From Nitrosomonadales bacterium (GTDB lineage Bacteria; Pseudomonadota; Gammaproteobacteria; Burkholderiales; Gallionellaceae), in NCBI GenBank assembly GCA_016234685.1, contig JACRAT010000029.1, positions 1 to 64,000 of the forward strand: a DNA stretch of 64,000 nucleotides, read 5' to 3'. The notes under the pieces are model-generated. The model made no database searches. It saw only the letters and a list, made by a program, of their open reading frames with translations, and was not told the origin of the DNA. Of this stretch, positions 1 through 8,838 are shown piece after piece. The position numbers were made by a program, and so were the translations under genes. Within the stretch, counting starts at the first letter, position 1, and each line of letters starts with the position of its first letter.

Positions 1-2
1 CC

Positions 3-140
3 AAACAAAAGCTAGGCTGGACACCCAAGGTCGGCTTCAAAGAACTGGTCAGCGAAATGGTGCGAGAAGACCTCAAGTCCGCCGAGCGCGACGAGTTGGT
101 CAAAAAGCACGGCTACGCCACCTTCAATCGCCACGAATAG
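3..140 (+). CDS. gmd: GDP-mannose 4,6-dehydratase, C-terminal end (partial)
   Basis: The reading frame enters from the left edge and ends at TAG. The 45 visible residues contain KLGWTPKVGFKELVSEMV and end in KKHGYATFNRHE, the typical tail of GDP-mannose 4,6-dehydratase, which converts GDP-mannose to GDP-4-keto-6-deoxymannose. The catalytic part lies outside the window. The remnant that follows looks like the start of fcl, the usual next gene for GDP-fucose synthesis, which supports the assignment. It is too short for the ORF track because no start codon is visible. Confidence 0.8.
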   Translation, partial: KQKLGWTPKVGFKELVSEMVREDLKSAERDELVKKHGYATFNRHE

Positions 141-146
141 ATCGCC

Positions 147-215
147 ATGATGCAACCCGACAGCAAGATCTACGTCGCCCTCAGCTATATGACATGTGGA
201 GGAGCGGCGCGATGA
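147..215 (+). pseudogene. fcl (GDP-L-fucose synthase) 5' remnant, 22 codons
   Basis: A 22-codon frame starts 6 bp after gmd and begins MMQPDSKIYVA, which matches the usual N-terminus of GDP-fucose synthase (DSKIYVAGHRGMVGSA). The match stops before the nucleotide-binding GxxGxxG, and the frame closes at TGA. I infer a deletion that removed almost all of fcl and joined its first codons to the next gene fossil; the stop overlaps the ATG of that fossil (ATGA). The match is only about ten residues, so the call depends largely on the gmd context. Confidence 0.5.
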
Positions 216-388
216 GTGCCAGTCTGTCGAGTTGGGGGCACCCACTTTCCGATTTTCTGGGGCTGGCAAGACTTGCGGGCGAGGCGATTATGGCGGTCTA
301 TGCGCTTGTGCTGGATTTGTGTTGCTACGCCGCGAGTGGTGTGTCCATTCATGCTGAGCGGACTGACGGTGGAGTAGCCAATCCGTAA
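212..388 (+). pseudogene. cysQ-like 3'(2'),5'-bisphosphate nucleotidase N-terminal remnant
   Basis: From ATG 212, behind a GGAGGAG ribosome-binding sequence, the frame contains FLGLARLAGEAIMAVYA. This closely resembles the first helix of CysQ (LARNAGDAIMQVYD in E. coli). After that residue the similarity ends and the frame runs through unrelated sequence to a stop. CysQ removes PAP, the by-product of PAPS-dependent sulfotransfer, so a fossil here fits a sulfation locus. About 20 residues are recognisable; substrate-binding and metal-binding parts are gone, so it should not be functional. Confidence 0.5.
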
Positions 389-419
389 AAATAGGCGGAA
401 GGCGGAGCTCTCAAAGCTG

Positions 420-647
420 TTGCTAGTCGCTCTGGCGATGCGCGCGCCGCTGCGCTGTTTTGTGGGCGGCTATGCCAATGCGCGCAAAGGTCACATTGCT
501 GATTCTACTGGTGTTGAGACTCTTTATGAGGCGCCAGTTGCACCACAAGTTCGGGTGAGCCCCCTCGGCAGGGAACCGGAAGCATGCGTTGAACAAATAG
601 CGAAAAGAGTAAATTTGTTTGATGATTTATCTGCGGTTAATCTATAA
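420..647 (+). pseudogene. APS kinase (cysC) C-terminal remnant
   Basis: The frame contains GGYANARKGHIADSTGVETL followed by YEAPVAPQVRV and EACVEQIAKRV. It aligns with the C-terminus of adenylylsulfate kinase; the CysNC at 17585 ends [20 protein letters not shown], then [11 protein letters not shown]. The P-loop half is missing and upstream residues match nothing I recognise. There is no good start or ribosome-binding site. With the CysQ fossil just before it, this points to a former PAP/PAPS gene pair that decayed by deletion. The alignment is clear for about 50 residues. Confidence 0.6.
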
Positions 648-663
648 GTAAAGGTCGAATACA

Positions 664-2022
664 GTGGATATGGGGCGGTCTGATGGGGCAATCAGCCAGC
701 GGTCAAATGAGCGCCGCAGTAAAATTTTCAAGGCTGTTTGGACGGGGCTATTTACACGAACTATCACCATAGGCGTTTCCCTAATGATGGTGCCTCTGGC
801 AGTGCATTACTTGGGTAAAGAGCAGTATGGGTTATGGGTGACGGTTTCATCACTGCTGGCGATGCTGGCCTTTATGGATGGAGGTGCAGGCAATGCTGTG
901 ATCAACATGGTTGCACACGCCTGTGGCGCAAATAGAAGAGACCTCCCCAAAATTGTTTCAACTGCGTTTTTTAGCTTGATGGTCTTGACATTAGTCGGTT
1001 CAATGTTGTTCTTGAGCGTTTTTTCTTTTGTTGATTGGGGGCGACTGCTGGGAGCAAGTGCTGCGACTTCCCGATCAGATGTCGACATTGTTGTCTTGGT
1101 TGTTGGGCTATTCTTCTTTTCAAACATGGTGTTAACCTTGGTCGGGAAGGTGCAAAGAGGGATGCAGGAAGGAAATCTCGACAATATTTGGAGTGGTATC
1201 GGTGCATTACTCTCGCTCATATTTGTGTATGTTGCGATACAGGAGGACGCTGGGCTTGTAGGGGTTGTTGTAGGGTTCTTGCTGGGAGTGGCGTTGGCCT
1301 ATCTGATGAGTTCGGTGCATTACTTTGTTTTTTACAGGAAAGCTCTGTTTCCTCTGTGGGGTCTTGCAGACAGAAAAATTGCGAAAAACATGTTTGGGGT
1401 CGGAGGGCTATTCCTTGTCTTGCAGATAACGTCAACTATTCAAGGGCAGGCCGATAATGTGATTATTGCCAACATGCTTGGTGCTTCTGAGGTAACGAAC
1501 TATGCGGTTTGTATGAAACTATTTGTTTCCGTATCAATGATATTTGGACTGGTCTTAACTCCTCTGTGGCCGGCGTATCGCGAAGCGATTGCCAGTGGGG
1601 ACATGCAGTGGACAAGGAGGGTTTTTATTAGATCATTGAAATGGACGTTGTCTATCAGTGTTCCAGTGGCGATTCTGCTTGTTTTATTCGGAGCGAGAAT
1701 CATCGAACTGTGGGTCGGGCGGAATGCTGTTCCATCGGATAGCTTGCTGCTGGGCTGTGGAATATGGATGGTGTTGTTGACTACGGGAAGTGCATTGGCG
1801 GTGTTGCTCAATAGCCTGCAGATGTTGAGAATACAGCTTATGGTTGCTATTTCTGCGGCAACATTGAATATATTGCTAACTATAAGTCTGATCCGAGAGA
1901 TGGGGGCGGAGGGGGCGGTTTGGGGCTCGATAATTTCCTATCTTGTCTGTTCTGTACTGCCCTATTCATTCGTATTGAGAAATGTATTTGGAGTAAACCG
2001 AGGAGAGAAGCGTTTTGCATAA
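664..2022 (+). CDS. Wzx-type polysaccharide flippase
   Basis: A 452-residue protein of about a dozen hydrophobic segments, with the N-terminal pattern TIGVSLMMVPLAVHYLGKEQ and YGLWVTVSSL that is typical of the oligosaccharide flippase (MOP/PST) superfamily. It would move undecaprenyl-linked repeat units across the inner membrane. Length fits the family. The start is taken at GTG 664; ATG 670 in the same frame is an alternative and neither has a strong ribosome-binding site. The stop overlaps the sulfotransferase start by 8 bp. It is the first intact gene of the polysaccharide operon, after the fossils. Confidence 0.85.
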   Translation: MDMGRSDGAISQRSNERRSKIFKAVWTGLFTRTITIGVSLMMVPLAVHYLGKEQYGLWVTVSSLLAMLAFMDGGAGNAVINMVAHACGANRRDLPKIVSTAFFSLMVLTLVGSMLFLSVFSFVDWGRLLGASAATSRSDVDIVVLVVGLFFFSNMVLTLVGKVQRGMQEGNLDNIWSGIGALLSLIFVYVAIQEDAGLVGVVVGFLLGVALAYLMSSVHYFVFYRKALFPLWGLADRKIAKNMFGVGGLFLVLQITSTIQGQADNVIIANMLGASEVTNYAVCMKLFVSVSMIFGLVLTPLWPAYREAIASGDMQWTRRVFIRSLKWTLSISVPVAILLVLFGARIIELWVGRNAVPSDSLLLGCGIWMVLLTTGSALAVLLNSLQMLRIQLMVAISAATLNILLTISLIREMGAEGAVWGSIISYLVCSVLPYSFVLRNVFGVNRGEKRFA

Positions 2023-2890
2023 AGATTCGCCAACCATATTCTTTGTGGTGGGAGCTTCCAAGTCAGGAACATCTTCCATTAATGAGTATTTGGAACAGCA
2101 TCCCGCCATAAATATGGTCAAGCATAAGGACGTGGCTTGTTACTTTTGTAATGATTACGGGATGCCTATCACTCTTGAAGAGTACAGGGGAATGTTATTT
2201 CCTGACGGTACGTACAACGCGACGGGGGATTGTTGCCATGCTTATCTGACCGACGAGCATAGTGCAAGCTGGATTCACTCCGAGTTTCCCAATGCAAAAA
2301 TCATCATCATCCTTCGCAATCCGGCTGATCGTGCATTTTCACAGTATCACTGGCTGGTGGCGCATGGATATGAATTTGCAGAAACCTTTGAGGAGGCGTT
2401 GCGTATGGAAGATGATCGGTACATGCGCAACGTGAGGAAACAAGCTGACCTGATTCAAGGTTATAAAGATAACTATCTGTATTTTCGTTCGGGCCTGTAT
2501 TCGCAACAAGTGCGGCGCTACATAGACCTTTTTCCAAGGGAAAACATACTTTTCATAAGGTTTGATGATCTGCGGCAGAATTCAGCTGCGGTGGTCAGTA
2601 GGGTTTATTCTTTTGTTGGCGTTGATGCTGCGGAGCTCCCTGCCTTGAAAATCTACAATGAGAGGGTCGAGCCATATAGCATCAGGCGGCAGTACTTTAT
2701 TCGCCGATATTTGAGCAAAATCCTTCCTTGGAGATTGGTGAATCAGTTGCTTAAGTGGAATTTGAAAAAGACCGTGCATAGTAAATTCAATCCAGAGACG
2801 AGGTATCGATTGCAGGTGGATTTTGGCGAAGACGTTAAGAAAACACAGCAACTGACAGGGCTTGATTTGTCAAATTGGCTGGTGAAATAA
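2015..2890 (+). CDS. PAPS-dependent sulfotransferase
   Basis: A 291-residue cytosolic sulfotransferase-fold protein. The 5'-phosphosulfate loop is seen near residue 12 (GASKSGTSSI), and the 3'-phosphate-binding segment near residue 95 (ILRNPADRAFSQYHW) has the conserved Arg and Ser. It would transfer sulfate from PAPS to a sugar of the growing polysaccharide. The TTG start is supported by AGGAGAG 8 bp upstream and by overlap with the flippase stop. PAPS could come from the cysD-cysNC genes at the other end of the locus, while the PAP-recycling and APS kinase copies upstream are broken. The acceptor sugar cannot be read from sequence. Confidence 0.85.
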   Translation: MHKDSPTIFFVVGASKSGTSSINEYLEQHPAINMVKHKDVACYFCNDYGMPITLEEYRGMLFPDGTYNATGDCCHAYLTDEHSASWIHSEFPNAKIIIILRNPADRAFSQYHWLVAHGYEFAETFEEALRMEDDRYMRNVRKQADLIQGYKDNYLYFRSGLYSQQVRRYIDLFPRENILFIRFDDLRQNSAAVVSRVYSFVGVDAAELPALKIYNERVEPYSIRRQYFIRRYLSKILPWRLVNQLLKWNLKKTVHSKFNPETRYRLQVDFGEDVKKTQQLTGLDLSNWLVK

Positions 2891-2898
2891 AGGCGGCC

Positions 2899-3486
2899 AT
2901 GGCAAAAATATTTCAACTATTGAGATGGCTACGTCAGTATCGTAGTCGAAGAAATGTATTGGGCAGCCCGAAGGTAAAAATATCAGAACGAGCAAAGATA
3001 GACTCATACCGGAAAATTGCACTCTTTCCTAGTAGCAAGTTGACCATCGGGTCAGAGACAGGCATCTATGCAACCTTGGTGACTGAACATGCTGACGCGG
3101 AAATTGCTATTGGGGAACGAACATTTATTGGTGACAGTCAAGTAATTGCTGCAAACCAAATTACAATTGGTGACGACGTACTAATTTCTTGGGGATGCAC
3201 AGTTGTTGATCATGATTCACATTCCATTTTCTGGAGCAAAAGATCTTGCGATGTTCATGATTGGTTGAATGGAAAGAAAAATTGGCAGCACGTACTCCGA
3301 GGGGAAATCAAGATTCAGAACAAGGTTTGGATTGGAGCGAATGTGACCATATTAAAAAATGTAACTATTGGTGAAGGGGCGGTCATCGGTACTGGCAGTG
3401 TGGTCACTAAAGATGTTCCTAGCTGGACAATTGTGGCAGGCAATCCTGCAAAAGTAATTAGGATGATTCCAGAGAATGAGAGATAG
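2899..3486 (+). CDS. Hexapeptide-repeat acyltransferase (WbbJ/LbH family)
   Basis: About 195 residues rich in left-handed beta-helix hexapeptide repeats (IGERTFIGDS, ITIGDDVLIS, VTIGEGAVIG), ending in GSVVTKDVPSWTIVAGNPAK, the hallmark of NodL/WbbJ/Maa-type acetyltransferases. A likely catalytic His lies in VVDHDSH. It probably O-acetylates a sugar of the polysaccharide. ATG 2899 is preferred over the TTG at 2875 of the ORF track because AAGGCGG lies just before it and it starts after the sulfotransferase stop. The last 11 bp overlap the next gene. Confidence 0.8.
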   Translation: MAKIFQLLRWLRQYRSRRNVLGSPKVKISERAKIDSYRKIALFPSSKLTIGSETGIYATLVTEHADAEIAIGERTFIGDSQVIAANQITIGDDVLISWGCTVVDHDSHSIFWSKRSCDVHDWLNGKKNWQHVLRGEIKIQNKVWIGANVTILKNVTIGEGAVIGTGSVVTKDVPSWTIVAGNPAKVIRMIPENER

Positions 3487-4288
3487 TCGAATGACATGGG
3501 AAGAGTCAGTGCAATGGTTGCGAGACCAGCCAGACCAGAAAGAATTGGTTAAAGCCGCGTTTTATGACGACCCATTGATTGAGGCGGCAGAACGTTATGC
3601 TGGCAGTAGTGAATGGATCGCAGTTCGCGCATTTCTTCCAGTTCAAAAGGGCGCTGTGCTGGATATAGGCGCAGGTCGAGGGATTGCTTCTTTTGCTCTT
3701 GCTAAGGATGGATGGGATGTAACTGCTTTGGAGCCGGATAACAGTAATCTGGTGGGTGCTGGTGCGATACGTGGCCTAGCCCAAAAAGCATCACTTGATA
3801 TCGAAGTGGTTCAGGAGTGGGGGGAGTCATTGCCTTTTGCAGATGCGACTTTTAAGGTCGTGCATTGTAGGCAAGTGTTGCATCATGCTCGTGACTTGAA
3901 AAAACTGTGTTCCGAAATTAATCGAGTCCTACAGCCAGGTGGAACAATGATTGCGACAAGAGAGCATGTAATCAGTCGCAAAGAAGATTTGGCCACCTTT
4001 CTTAAGCTACATCCTTTGCACCATTTATATGGAGGGGAAAATGCGTATCTGCTTAACGAATACGTTCAAGCTATTGTGGGCGCAGGAATGCAGATAGAGC
4101 ATGTGTTTAATCCGTTAGCGTCAGACATCAATTTATATCCAACCACCTTGAAGTTGGTTAAATCAGAGTTAGCACATCGGTTTGGTCTCCCATCTTGGTT
4201 TATTCCTGATGTGGCAATGCGACTGAAAGGGGCTCTAAATAATGCTCCTGGTAGGCTTTACACTTTTGTGGGAAGGAAGTCTGATTAG
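3476..4288 (+). CDS. Class I SAM-dependent methyltransferase
   Basis: A 270-residue protein with the SAM-binding glycine motif VLDIGAGRGIASFAL near residue 62, an acidic end of beta 2 (ALEPDN) and the later motif HCRQVLHHARDLKKL, as in the Methyltransf_11/UbiE-like family. It likely methylates a sugar or precursor in the polysaccharide pathway; the target is unknown. The start at ATG 3476 overlaps the acyltransferase by 11 bp; ATG 3491 is also possible. The stop TAG overlaps the next start by one base, so the genes are probably translated as one operon. Confidence 0.8.
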   Translation: MRDSRMTWEESVQWLRDQPDQKELVKAAFYDDPLIEAAERYAGSSEWIAVRAFLPVQKGAVLDIGAGRGIASFALAKDGWDVTALEPDNSNLVGAGAIRGLAQKASLDIEVVQEWGESLPFADATFKVVHCRQVLHHARDLKKLCSEINRVLQPGGTMIATREHVISRKEDLATFLKLHPLHHLYGGENAYLLNEYVQAIVGAGMQIEHVFNPLASDINLYPTTLKLVKSELAHRFGLPSWFIPDVAMRLKGALNNAPGRLYTFVGRKSD

Positions 4289-5199
4289 TGGTCAATCATG
4301 TGTTGATTACTGGCGCAGCCGGTTTCATTGGCCGCCATGTTTCTGCTGAGTTTGCTCGTCGTGGTATGCGTGTGACGGGCATGGGGCGTGGCGAATTGGG
4401 TGATTGGCATCTGTACGGTATTGATACATGGTATCCATGTGAGGTCACAGTAGATTCGCTCTTTCAATATGCAGACACGCCAGATGTAATTGTGCATTGT
4501 GCGGGTGGTGCCTCGGTTGGCGTTTCCGTTCAGGAACCTTACCAGGATTTTATCCAGACCGTTCAGACGATGGCTCAAGTTCTGGAGTTCATGCGCTTGC
4601 GTGCACCTCATGCCAAGCTCGTCTACCCATCCAGTGCCGCAGTGTATGGTCAAGTAAAGCAATTACCTATTTCTGAAGATACCCCGTTGCAACCGATTTC
4701 TCCTTATGGAACGTATAAGCAGATCGCTGAAAATTTGTGTCAGCTGTATGCGCATCAATACCAGTTGTCGATAGCAATTGTTCGTTTGTTTTCCATTTAC
4801 GGTGAAGGCTTGCGCAAGCAGTTGTTATGGGATGCATGTAATAAGTTGGCCAATGGGAATCCTGAGTTCTTTGGCACGGGGGGGGAAGTGCGCGACTGGT
4901 TGCATGTAAAGGATGCTGCAAAATTGTTGGCATTAGCAGCCGATCATGCTTCTCCTATAGCGCCAATTTTAAATGGCGGATCAGGTCAAGGTGTTTGTAT
5001 TAGGGATGTATTGCAACATTTGAGTGAGCAGTTGGGCTCGAATGTTGTTCCGCAATTTTCTTCATGTGAGAAAGTGGGTGATCCCAATGCGTTTATTGCC
5101 GATATGACGATTGCGAAGCAATGGGGGTGGTCGCCAGAAATAGATTGGCATAGCGGTGTTGCCGGATACGCACAATGGTTTTCGGGGGGAAGAACTTGA
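4288..5199 (+). CDS. NAD-dependent sugar epimerase/dehydratase (extended SDR)
   Basis: 303 residues, GTG start overlapping the upstream stop. The Rossmann motif GAAGFIG is near residue 9, the catalytic Ser lies in YPSSAAVYG, and the Tyr-Lys pair is in YGTYK. The C-terminal part VRDWLHVKDAAKLLALA is typical of the nucleotide-sugar-modifying extended SDR family. It probably epimerises or dehydrates an NDP-sugar for this polysaccharide. The exact substrate cannot be called. It is somewhat like UDP-glucose 4-epimerase and RmlB relatives but does not clearly match either. Confidence 0.78.
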   Translation: MVNHVLITGAAGFIGRHVSAEFARRGMRVTGMGRGELGDWHLYGIDTWYPCEVTVDSLFQYADTPDVIVHCAGGASVGVSVQEPYQDFIQTVQTMAQVLEFMRLRAPHAKLVYPSSAAVYGQVKQLPISEDTPLQPISPYGTYKQIAENLCQLYAHQYQLSIAIVRLFSIYGEGLRKQLLWDACNKLANGNPEFFGTGGEVRDWLHVKDAAKLLALAADHASPIAPILNGGSGQGVCIRDVLQHLSEQLGSNVVPQFSSCEKVGDPNAFIADMTIAKQWGWSPEIDWHSGVAGYAQWFSGGRT

Positions 5200-6350
5200 T
5201 CCGTGTTGCCTTTATCCTTCCTAACCAGCCAAGAGCATGGATGGGCGGAATCAATTATTTGCGCAATTTGTTTTGGGCGATTCACGATGCTGACTGTCAA
5301 GAAATTCAGCCAGTGGTTTTCTGTAGTCGGAATTTTCCGCAAGATATTCTGGATGAGTTCCCCCAAGTAGAGATTGTGAAGACGGGATTGTTTGATCGTT
5401 TTTCACCGTTATGGTGGATGCGCAGAATAGCCCGCTTGTCAGGGCGGGACCTTGCTCTTACCCGATTGTTGCGCAAGTACAAAATTGTGGTCGTTTCGCA
5501 TCATGTACCCAATGGCATCGGGAGCGATATTAAACAAATCGGCTGGATTCCAGATTTTCAACACGTTCATTTACCCGCCTTTTTTTCTGCGGAGGAACTA
5601 CACGCACGCGATCAAGAGTTTATACGTATCTGTGATATTTCGGATCGAATCATCGTGAGTAGTAATAGTGCAAAGTGTGATCTGGCCGCGTTCTATCCTA
5701 GTAAAAAGGACATAGCTGACGTGTTGCAATTTGCAGTCAGACCACCTGCTACTGGGTTGATCGCCAGTCGCGAGGAATTGCAAGAAAAATTCGGGATAAC
5801 AGGTGAGTATTTATACCTGCCGAATCAGTTCTGGGTGCATAAAAATCACGGCGTGGTCATTGAAGCCCTTCATCGTTTGAAGAGTTTGGAGCGAAAGGTG
5901 ATTTGCGTATTTACGGGCACGACGAATGATCATCGACATCCTCAATATTTCGATGATCTGATGCAGAAGGTCAGATCATTGGGGGTCGATGAGCAAGTCA
6001 AAATGCTGGGAGTGGTTCCATATAGCGACGTACTTTCATTGATGCACCATGCGCGTACCGTGATCAATCCATCCTTCTTTGAGGGTTGGAGTACCACGGT
6101 TGAAGAGGCAAAGGCGATGGGTAAACGTCTAATTTTGTCGGATATTCCAGTGCATCGTGAGCAGGTAACAGAGGGAGCTAGGTTTTTTGATCCTAATAAC
6201 CATGACGAATTGGCCGCCCAAATCTGGCTTGAAATAGAAGGTGTCGCAATACAACCAAGTACGGATGCCTGCTTTAGGCAGGCTCATGAGGCACTTGTTG
6301 CTTATGGTATGAAATACCAAGATTTGATTAAGCGGATGAGTGAAAGATGA
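5196..6350 (+). CDS. Glycosyltransferase, GT4-like (GT-B fold)
   Basis: The C-terminal half has the retaining GT-B signature: NPSFFEGWSTTVEEAKAMGK with the EX7E acidic pair, preceded by a donor-binding fold (LPNQFWVHKNHGVVIEAL). The N-terminus carries the MGGINYLRNL acceptor-loop pattern. The start is taken at TTG 5196: it lies within TTGA overlapping the epimerase stop and has GGGGGGAAGA just upstream. The ORF-track ATG at 5175 is seven codons earlier and lacks such a signal. It would add a sugar to the lipid-linked repeat unit at the cytoplasmic side of the inner membrane. Confidence 0.82.
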   Translation: MIRVAFILPNQPRAWMGGINYLRNLFWAIHDADCQEIQPVVFCSRNFPQDILDEFPQVEIVKTGLFDRFSPLWWMRRIARLSGRDLALTRLLRKYKIVVVSHHVPNGIGSDIKQIGWIPDFQHVHLPAFFSAEELHARDQEFIRICDISDRIIVSSNSAKCDLAAFYPSKKDIADVLQFAVRPPATGLIASREELQEKFGITGEYLYLPNQFWVHKNHGVVIEALHRLKSLERKVICVFTGTTNDHRHPQYFDDLMQKVRSLGVDEQVKMLGVVPYSDVLSLMHHARTVINPSFFEGWSTTVEEAKAMGKRLILSDIPVHREQVTEGARFFDPNNHDELAAQIWLEIEGVAIQPSTDACFRQAHEALVAYGMKYQDLIKRMSER

Positions 6351-8062
6351 GGTATCACTATGTACTGATATGCAGAATAATTGTGGTGATTTTGCTTGGG
6401 TTTAGCGCGGGGGATTCCCTCGCAGACAGGTTACCTGTGCAGTTGGTTTCTAGCCAGTCAGATAATGTGTTTGTGGGTGAGTCTGGGCGGCTGGAAGTCA
6501 AGATGGATCGTTCAAATTCATTGCTTGATGCAAAGGCTGTGGTGGAAATAAAAGATGAACAGGGCAACCTGTTGAGCAAAAAAACAATTGATTTGAGAGT
6601 CAAGCATCCGGTAATTGATTTGAAAGGTTTGGGCTTTTACTCAATTCAAGTTGTGGCCTCGGATGGAGCCAAAGTATTAGGGAATGCAACAGCCGCGATT
6701 CTGCCTAAAATCGCCAGTGATTCTGAAAGTTCGTTTGGTCTCTGGCATGTTCATGGCGACCTGAAGTCAGGAATTAAGGCTGGCGCTCATTGGACGAGGG
6801 TGCTGCGTACTCTCAATACCTATGTGCTCGATGCGAGAGGGGCGGTTGTGCCGAAACCACCAGTCAAGATGGTTGCTGCGCCAGTACTGCCTGGTTATTC
6901 CTTCATAGATACTCTTGCTTATGGCCTTCCTAGTTTCTTGCGTAATGATGGAGAGAAACCTGTCCCTAATCTTTATCCTCCCAAAGATTGGCTTCTTTTT
7001 GAGCAGTTGGTAGAACAATTCGCACGAGATTTTGCATATGAACCCGAATATTTTTCGGTTTACAACGAACCGGAAATTTTTTGGCAGGGGAGCGATCAAG
7101 AGTTAGTCAGATTTTTAGACACCATTGCTCGTGCGATCAAGAAAGAGCACCCTACGACGAAAGTGTTAGGGCCAGGCTTGGCGACCATAAAAATTCCGCA
7201 TCTGCGAAAATTGGCAAAACTAGGTTTATTTGAACACATGGATGGTTTTGTCACCAATGCCTATGCTGAAGTGGGTGGGCCGGAAGATGAATTTATCGGA
7301 AGGGTTCGTGAGTTAAAGCTTTTGTTTAGTGAGTTCGGGCTGTCTCCGATGCCTATATACATCACTGAGTATGGTTGGACATCGGCATCAGGGGTGGCAT
7401 GGCAGAAGTCAGTGGACGAGTTGACTCAAGCGCGATATGTTGCACGCTCCTTGGCGTTGTTAAGAGCTGAAGAAGTAAATGCGGCGATTTATTTTTGCTT
7501 GCGCTTTAATGGGACAACCCCCGGTGCGCTTGGGTTTTCGGTGACGCATAGTGATGGCACACCCAAACCCGCTTTTGTTGCGTTCGCTACTGCATCTAGA
7601 ATAATTGGGCCAGCAAGAGGGAAGCCAAGCCTGATCGAGAGTGATGATGGGCTGAGGTTGCTCCAATTACGCGCAGATGCTAAAGAAAAATCTGCTCTGG
7701 TAATTTGGAGCCGGGACTCCGACCATAACGTGTTTATACCGGGCAATTTTTCTAAAAGCGCCGTGGATATGATGGGTAGATCGCATGATGTATCTGAAAC
7801 CATCAAAGTTGACGAGAGCCCGTACTACTTTATCGCCAAGGCTCTGCTTGATGACATCCCCATTTTGAAAAACAAGCAGGTTGTGAAGAGGGGAGCTTCG
7901 GTTGGCATTCCTGTTCCACAAAACATTTTCGTGCCGCAACCACTAAGTATCGTGGACAAGAAACAGATACTGATACCTGTGAATGCACCAGTAGGTACTT
8001 ATTGGTTGGTAAGTGATGCCAATAAGCGAATCACGATATTCCCCATCGTTGTTACTGATTAA
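6347..8062 (+). CDS. Secreted clan GH-A glycoside hydrolase, PslG/GH39-like
   Basis: 571 residues with an N-terminal signal peptide (RIIVVILLGFSAGDSLA). The central TIM-barrel region shows the acid/base motif YNEPEIFW near residue 242 and a nucleophile motif YITEYGWTS near residue 342, as in clan GH-A enzymes. Such a secreted hydrolase within a polysaccharide operon resembles PslG of Pseudomonas, which trims or releases polymer in the periplasm. The last 150 residues are beta-rich and probably form a separate carbohydrate-binding-like domain. It starts in an ATGA overlap with the glycosyltransferase. Substrate specificity is inferred only from location. Confidence 0.75.
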   Translation: MRYHYVLICRIIVVILLGFSAGDSLADRLPVQLVSSQSDNVFVGESGRLEVKMDRSNSLLDAKAVVEIKDEQGNLLSKKTIDLRVKHPVIDLKGLGFYSIQVVASDGAKVLGNATAAILPKIASDSESSFGLWHVHGDLKSGIKAGAHWTRVLRTLNTYVLDARGAVVPKPPVKMVAAPVLPGYSFIDTLAYGLPSFLRNDGEKPVPNLYPPKDWLLFEQLVEQFARDFAYEPEYFSVYNEPEIFWQGSDQELVRFLDTIARAIKKEHPTTKVLGPGLATIKIPHLRKLAKLGLFEHMDGFVTNAYAEVGGPEDEFIGRVRELKLLFSEFGLSPMPIYITEYGWTSASGVAWQKSVDELTQARYVARSLALLRAEEVNAAIYFCLRFNGTTPGALGFSVTHSDGTPKPAFVAFATASRIIGPARGKPSLIESDDGLRLLQLRADAKEKSALVIWSRDSDHNVFIPGNFSKSAVDMMGRSHDVSETIKVDESPYYFIAKALLDDIPILKNKQVVKRGASVGIPVPQNIFVPQPLSIVDKKQILIPVNAPVGTYWLVSDANKRITIFPIVVTD

Positions 8063-8082
8063 CATGCCGGTGTTTCGCATAC

Positions 8083-8838
8083 ATGAATCCAATGCCTTTT
8101 ATTACCATCGTTGTTGCCGTTTATAACGGTGCAAAAACACTCCAGCAGTGTATTGATAGCATAGCGAATCAGGTTTATTCGCATAAGGAGCTGATTGTTA
8201 TGGACGGAGCATCTAAGGATGCGACTGTGTCCATTTTGGAAAGGAATAATTCACAAATTGCATTCTGGGAATCCAGCGTTGATCGTGGTATTGCGCACGC
8301 ATGGAACAAGGCTCTCGAACATGCCAAAGGTGATTGGGTTCTGTTTTTGGGTGCAGATGACCGTTTGTGGGATGCGCGAGTATTGTCGGATATAGCAGAA
8401 GCTCTGCAAGACAACGATGTGGACGATGTTGTATACGGGGAAATCATATTTGAAGGCGGAGCAGTTAATGGCCTAGTTGCAGGTGGGCCTAGTAATTCGA
8501 TGGTGTTAAAGAGAAGAATGGTCATACCTCACACGGCTGCTTTTCATCGCCGTACATTTTTTGATGAGGTGGGGCGTTATGACGAAACATTCAAGATGGC
8601 GATGGACTATGAGTTGTTGTTGAGAAAGAAATCCTTTTCGCCCCGCTTTGTGAGTCGCCGAGTTACGGTGATGGGAGGCGAGGGGCTTAGTTCGCGCTTG
8701 ATTAAGAAAACTTTCCTTGAAGGACGCTCGGCACAAATAAAAAACAAAGTAGACCTGCGTATCAGGATTGAAGCTTGGCACGCGTTCTATCAACTGCGTC
8801 ACTTGATCAATCTTTGGCGAAAAGGAACCAGTGTATGA
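8083..8838 (+). CDS. Family 2 glycosyltransferase (WcaE/WcaA-like)
   Basis: 251 residues with the GT-A start FITIVVAVYNGAKTLQQCID, the ELIVMDGASKDAT motif, DRGIAHAWNKAL, and LFLGADDRLW containing the metal-binding Asp pair. This set is seen in GT2 enzymes that extend colanic-acid-type repeat units. It is soluble, with no membrane segment. The start ATG 8083 follows the hydrolase by 20 bp. It overlaps the next methyltransferase in ATGA, so the two are likely coupled. Donor and acceptor sugars are unknown. Confidence 0.83.
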   Translation: MNPMPFITIVVAVYNGAKTLQQCIDSIANQVYSHKELIVMDGASKDATVSILERNNSQIAFWESSVDRGIAHAWNKALEHAKGDWVLFLGADDRLWDARVLSDIAEALQDNDVDDVVYGEIIFEGGAVNGLVAGGPSNSMVLKRRMVIPHTAAFHRRTFFDEVGRYDETFKMAMDYELLLRKKSFSPRFVSRRVTVMGGEGLSSRLIKKTFLEGRSAQIKNKVDLRIRIEAWHAFYQLRHLINLWRKGTSV

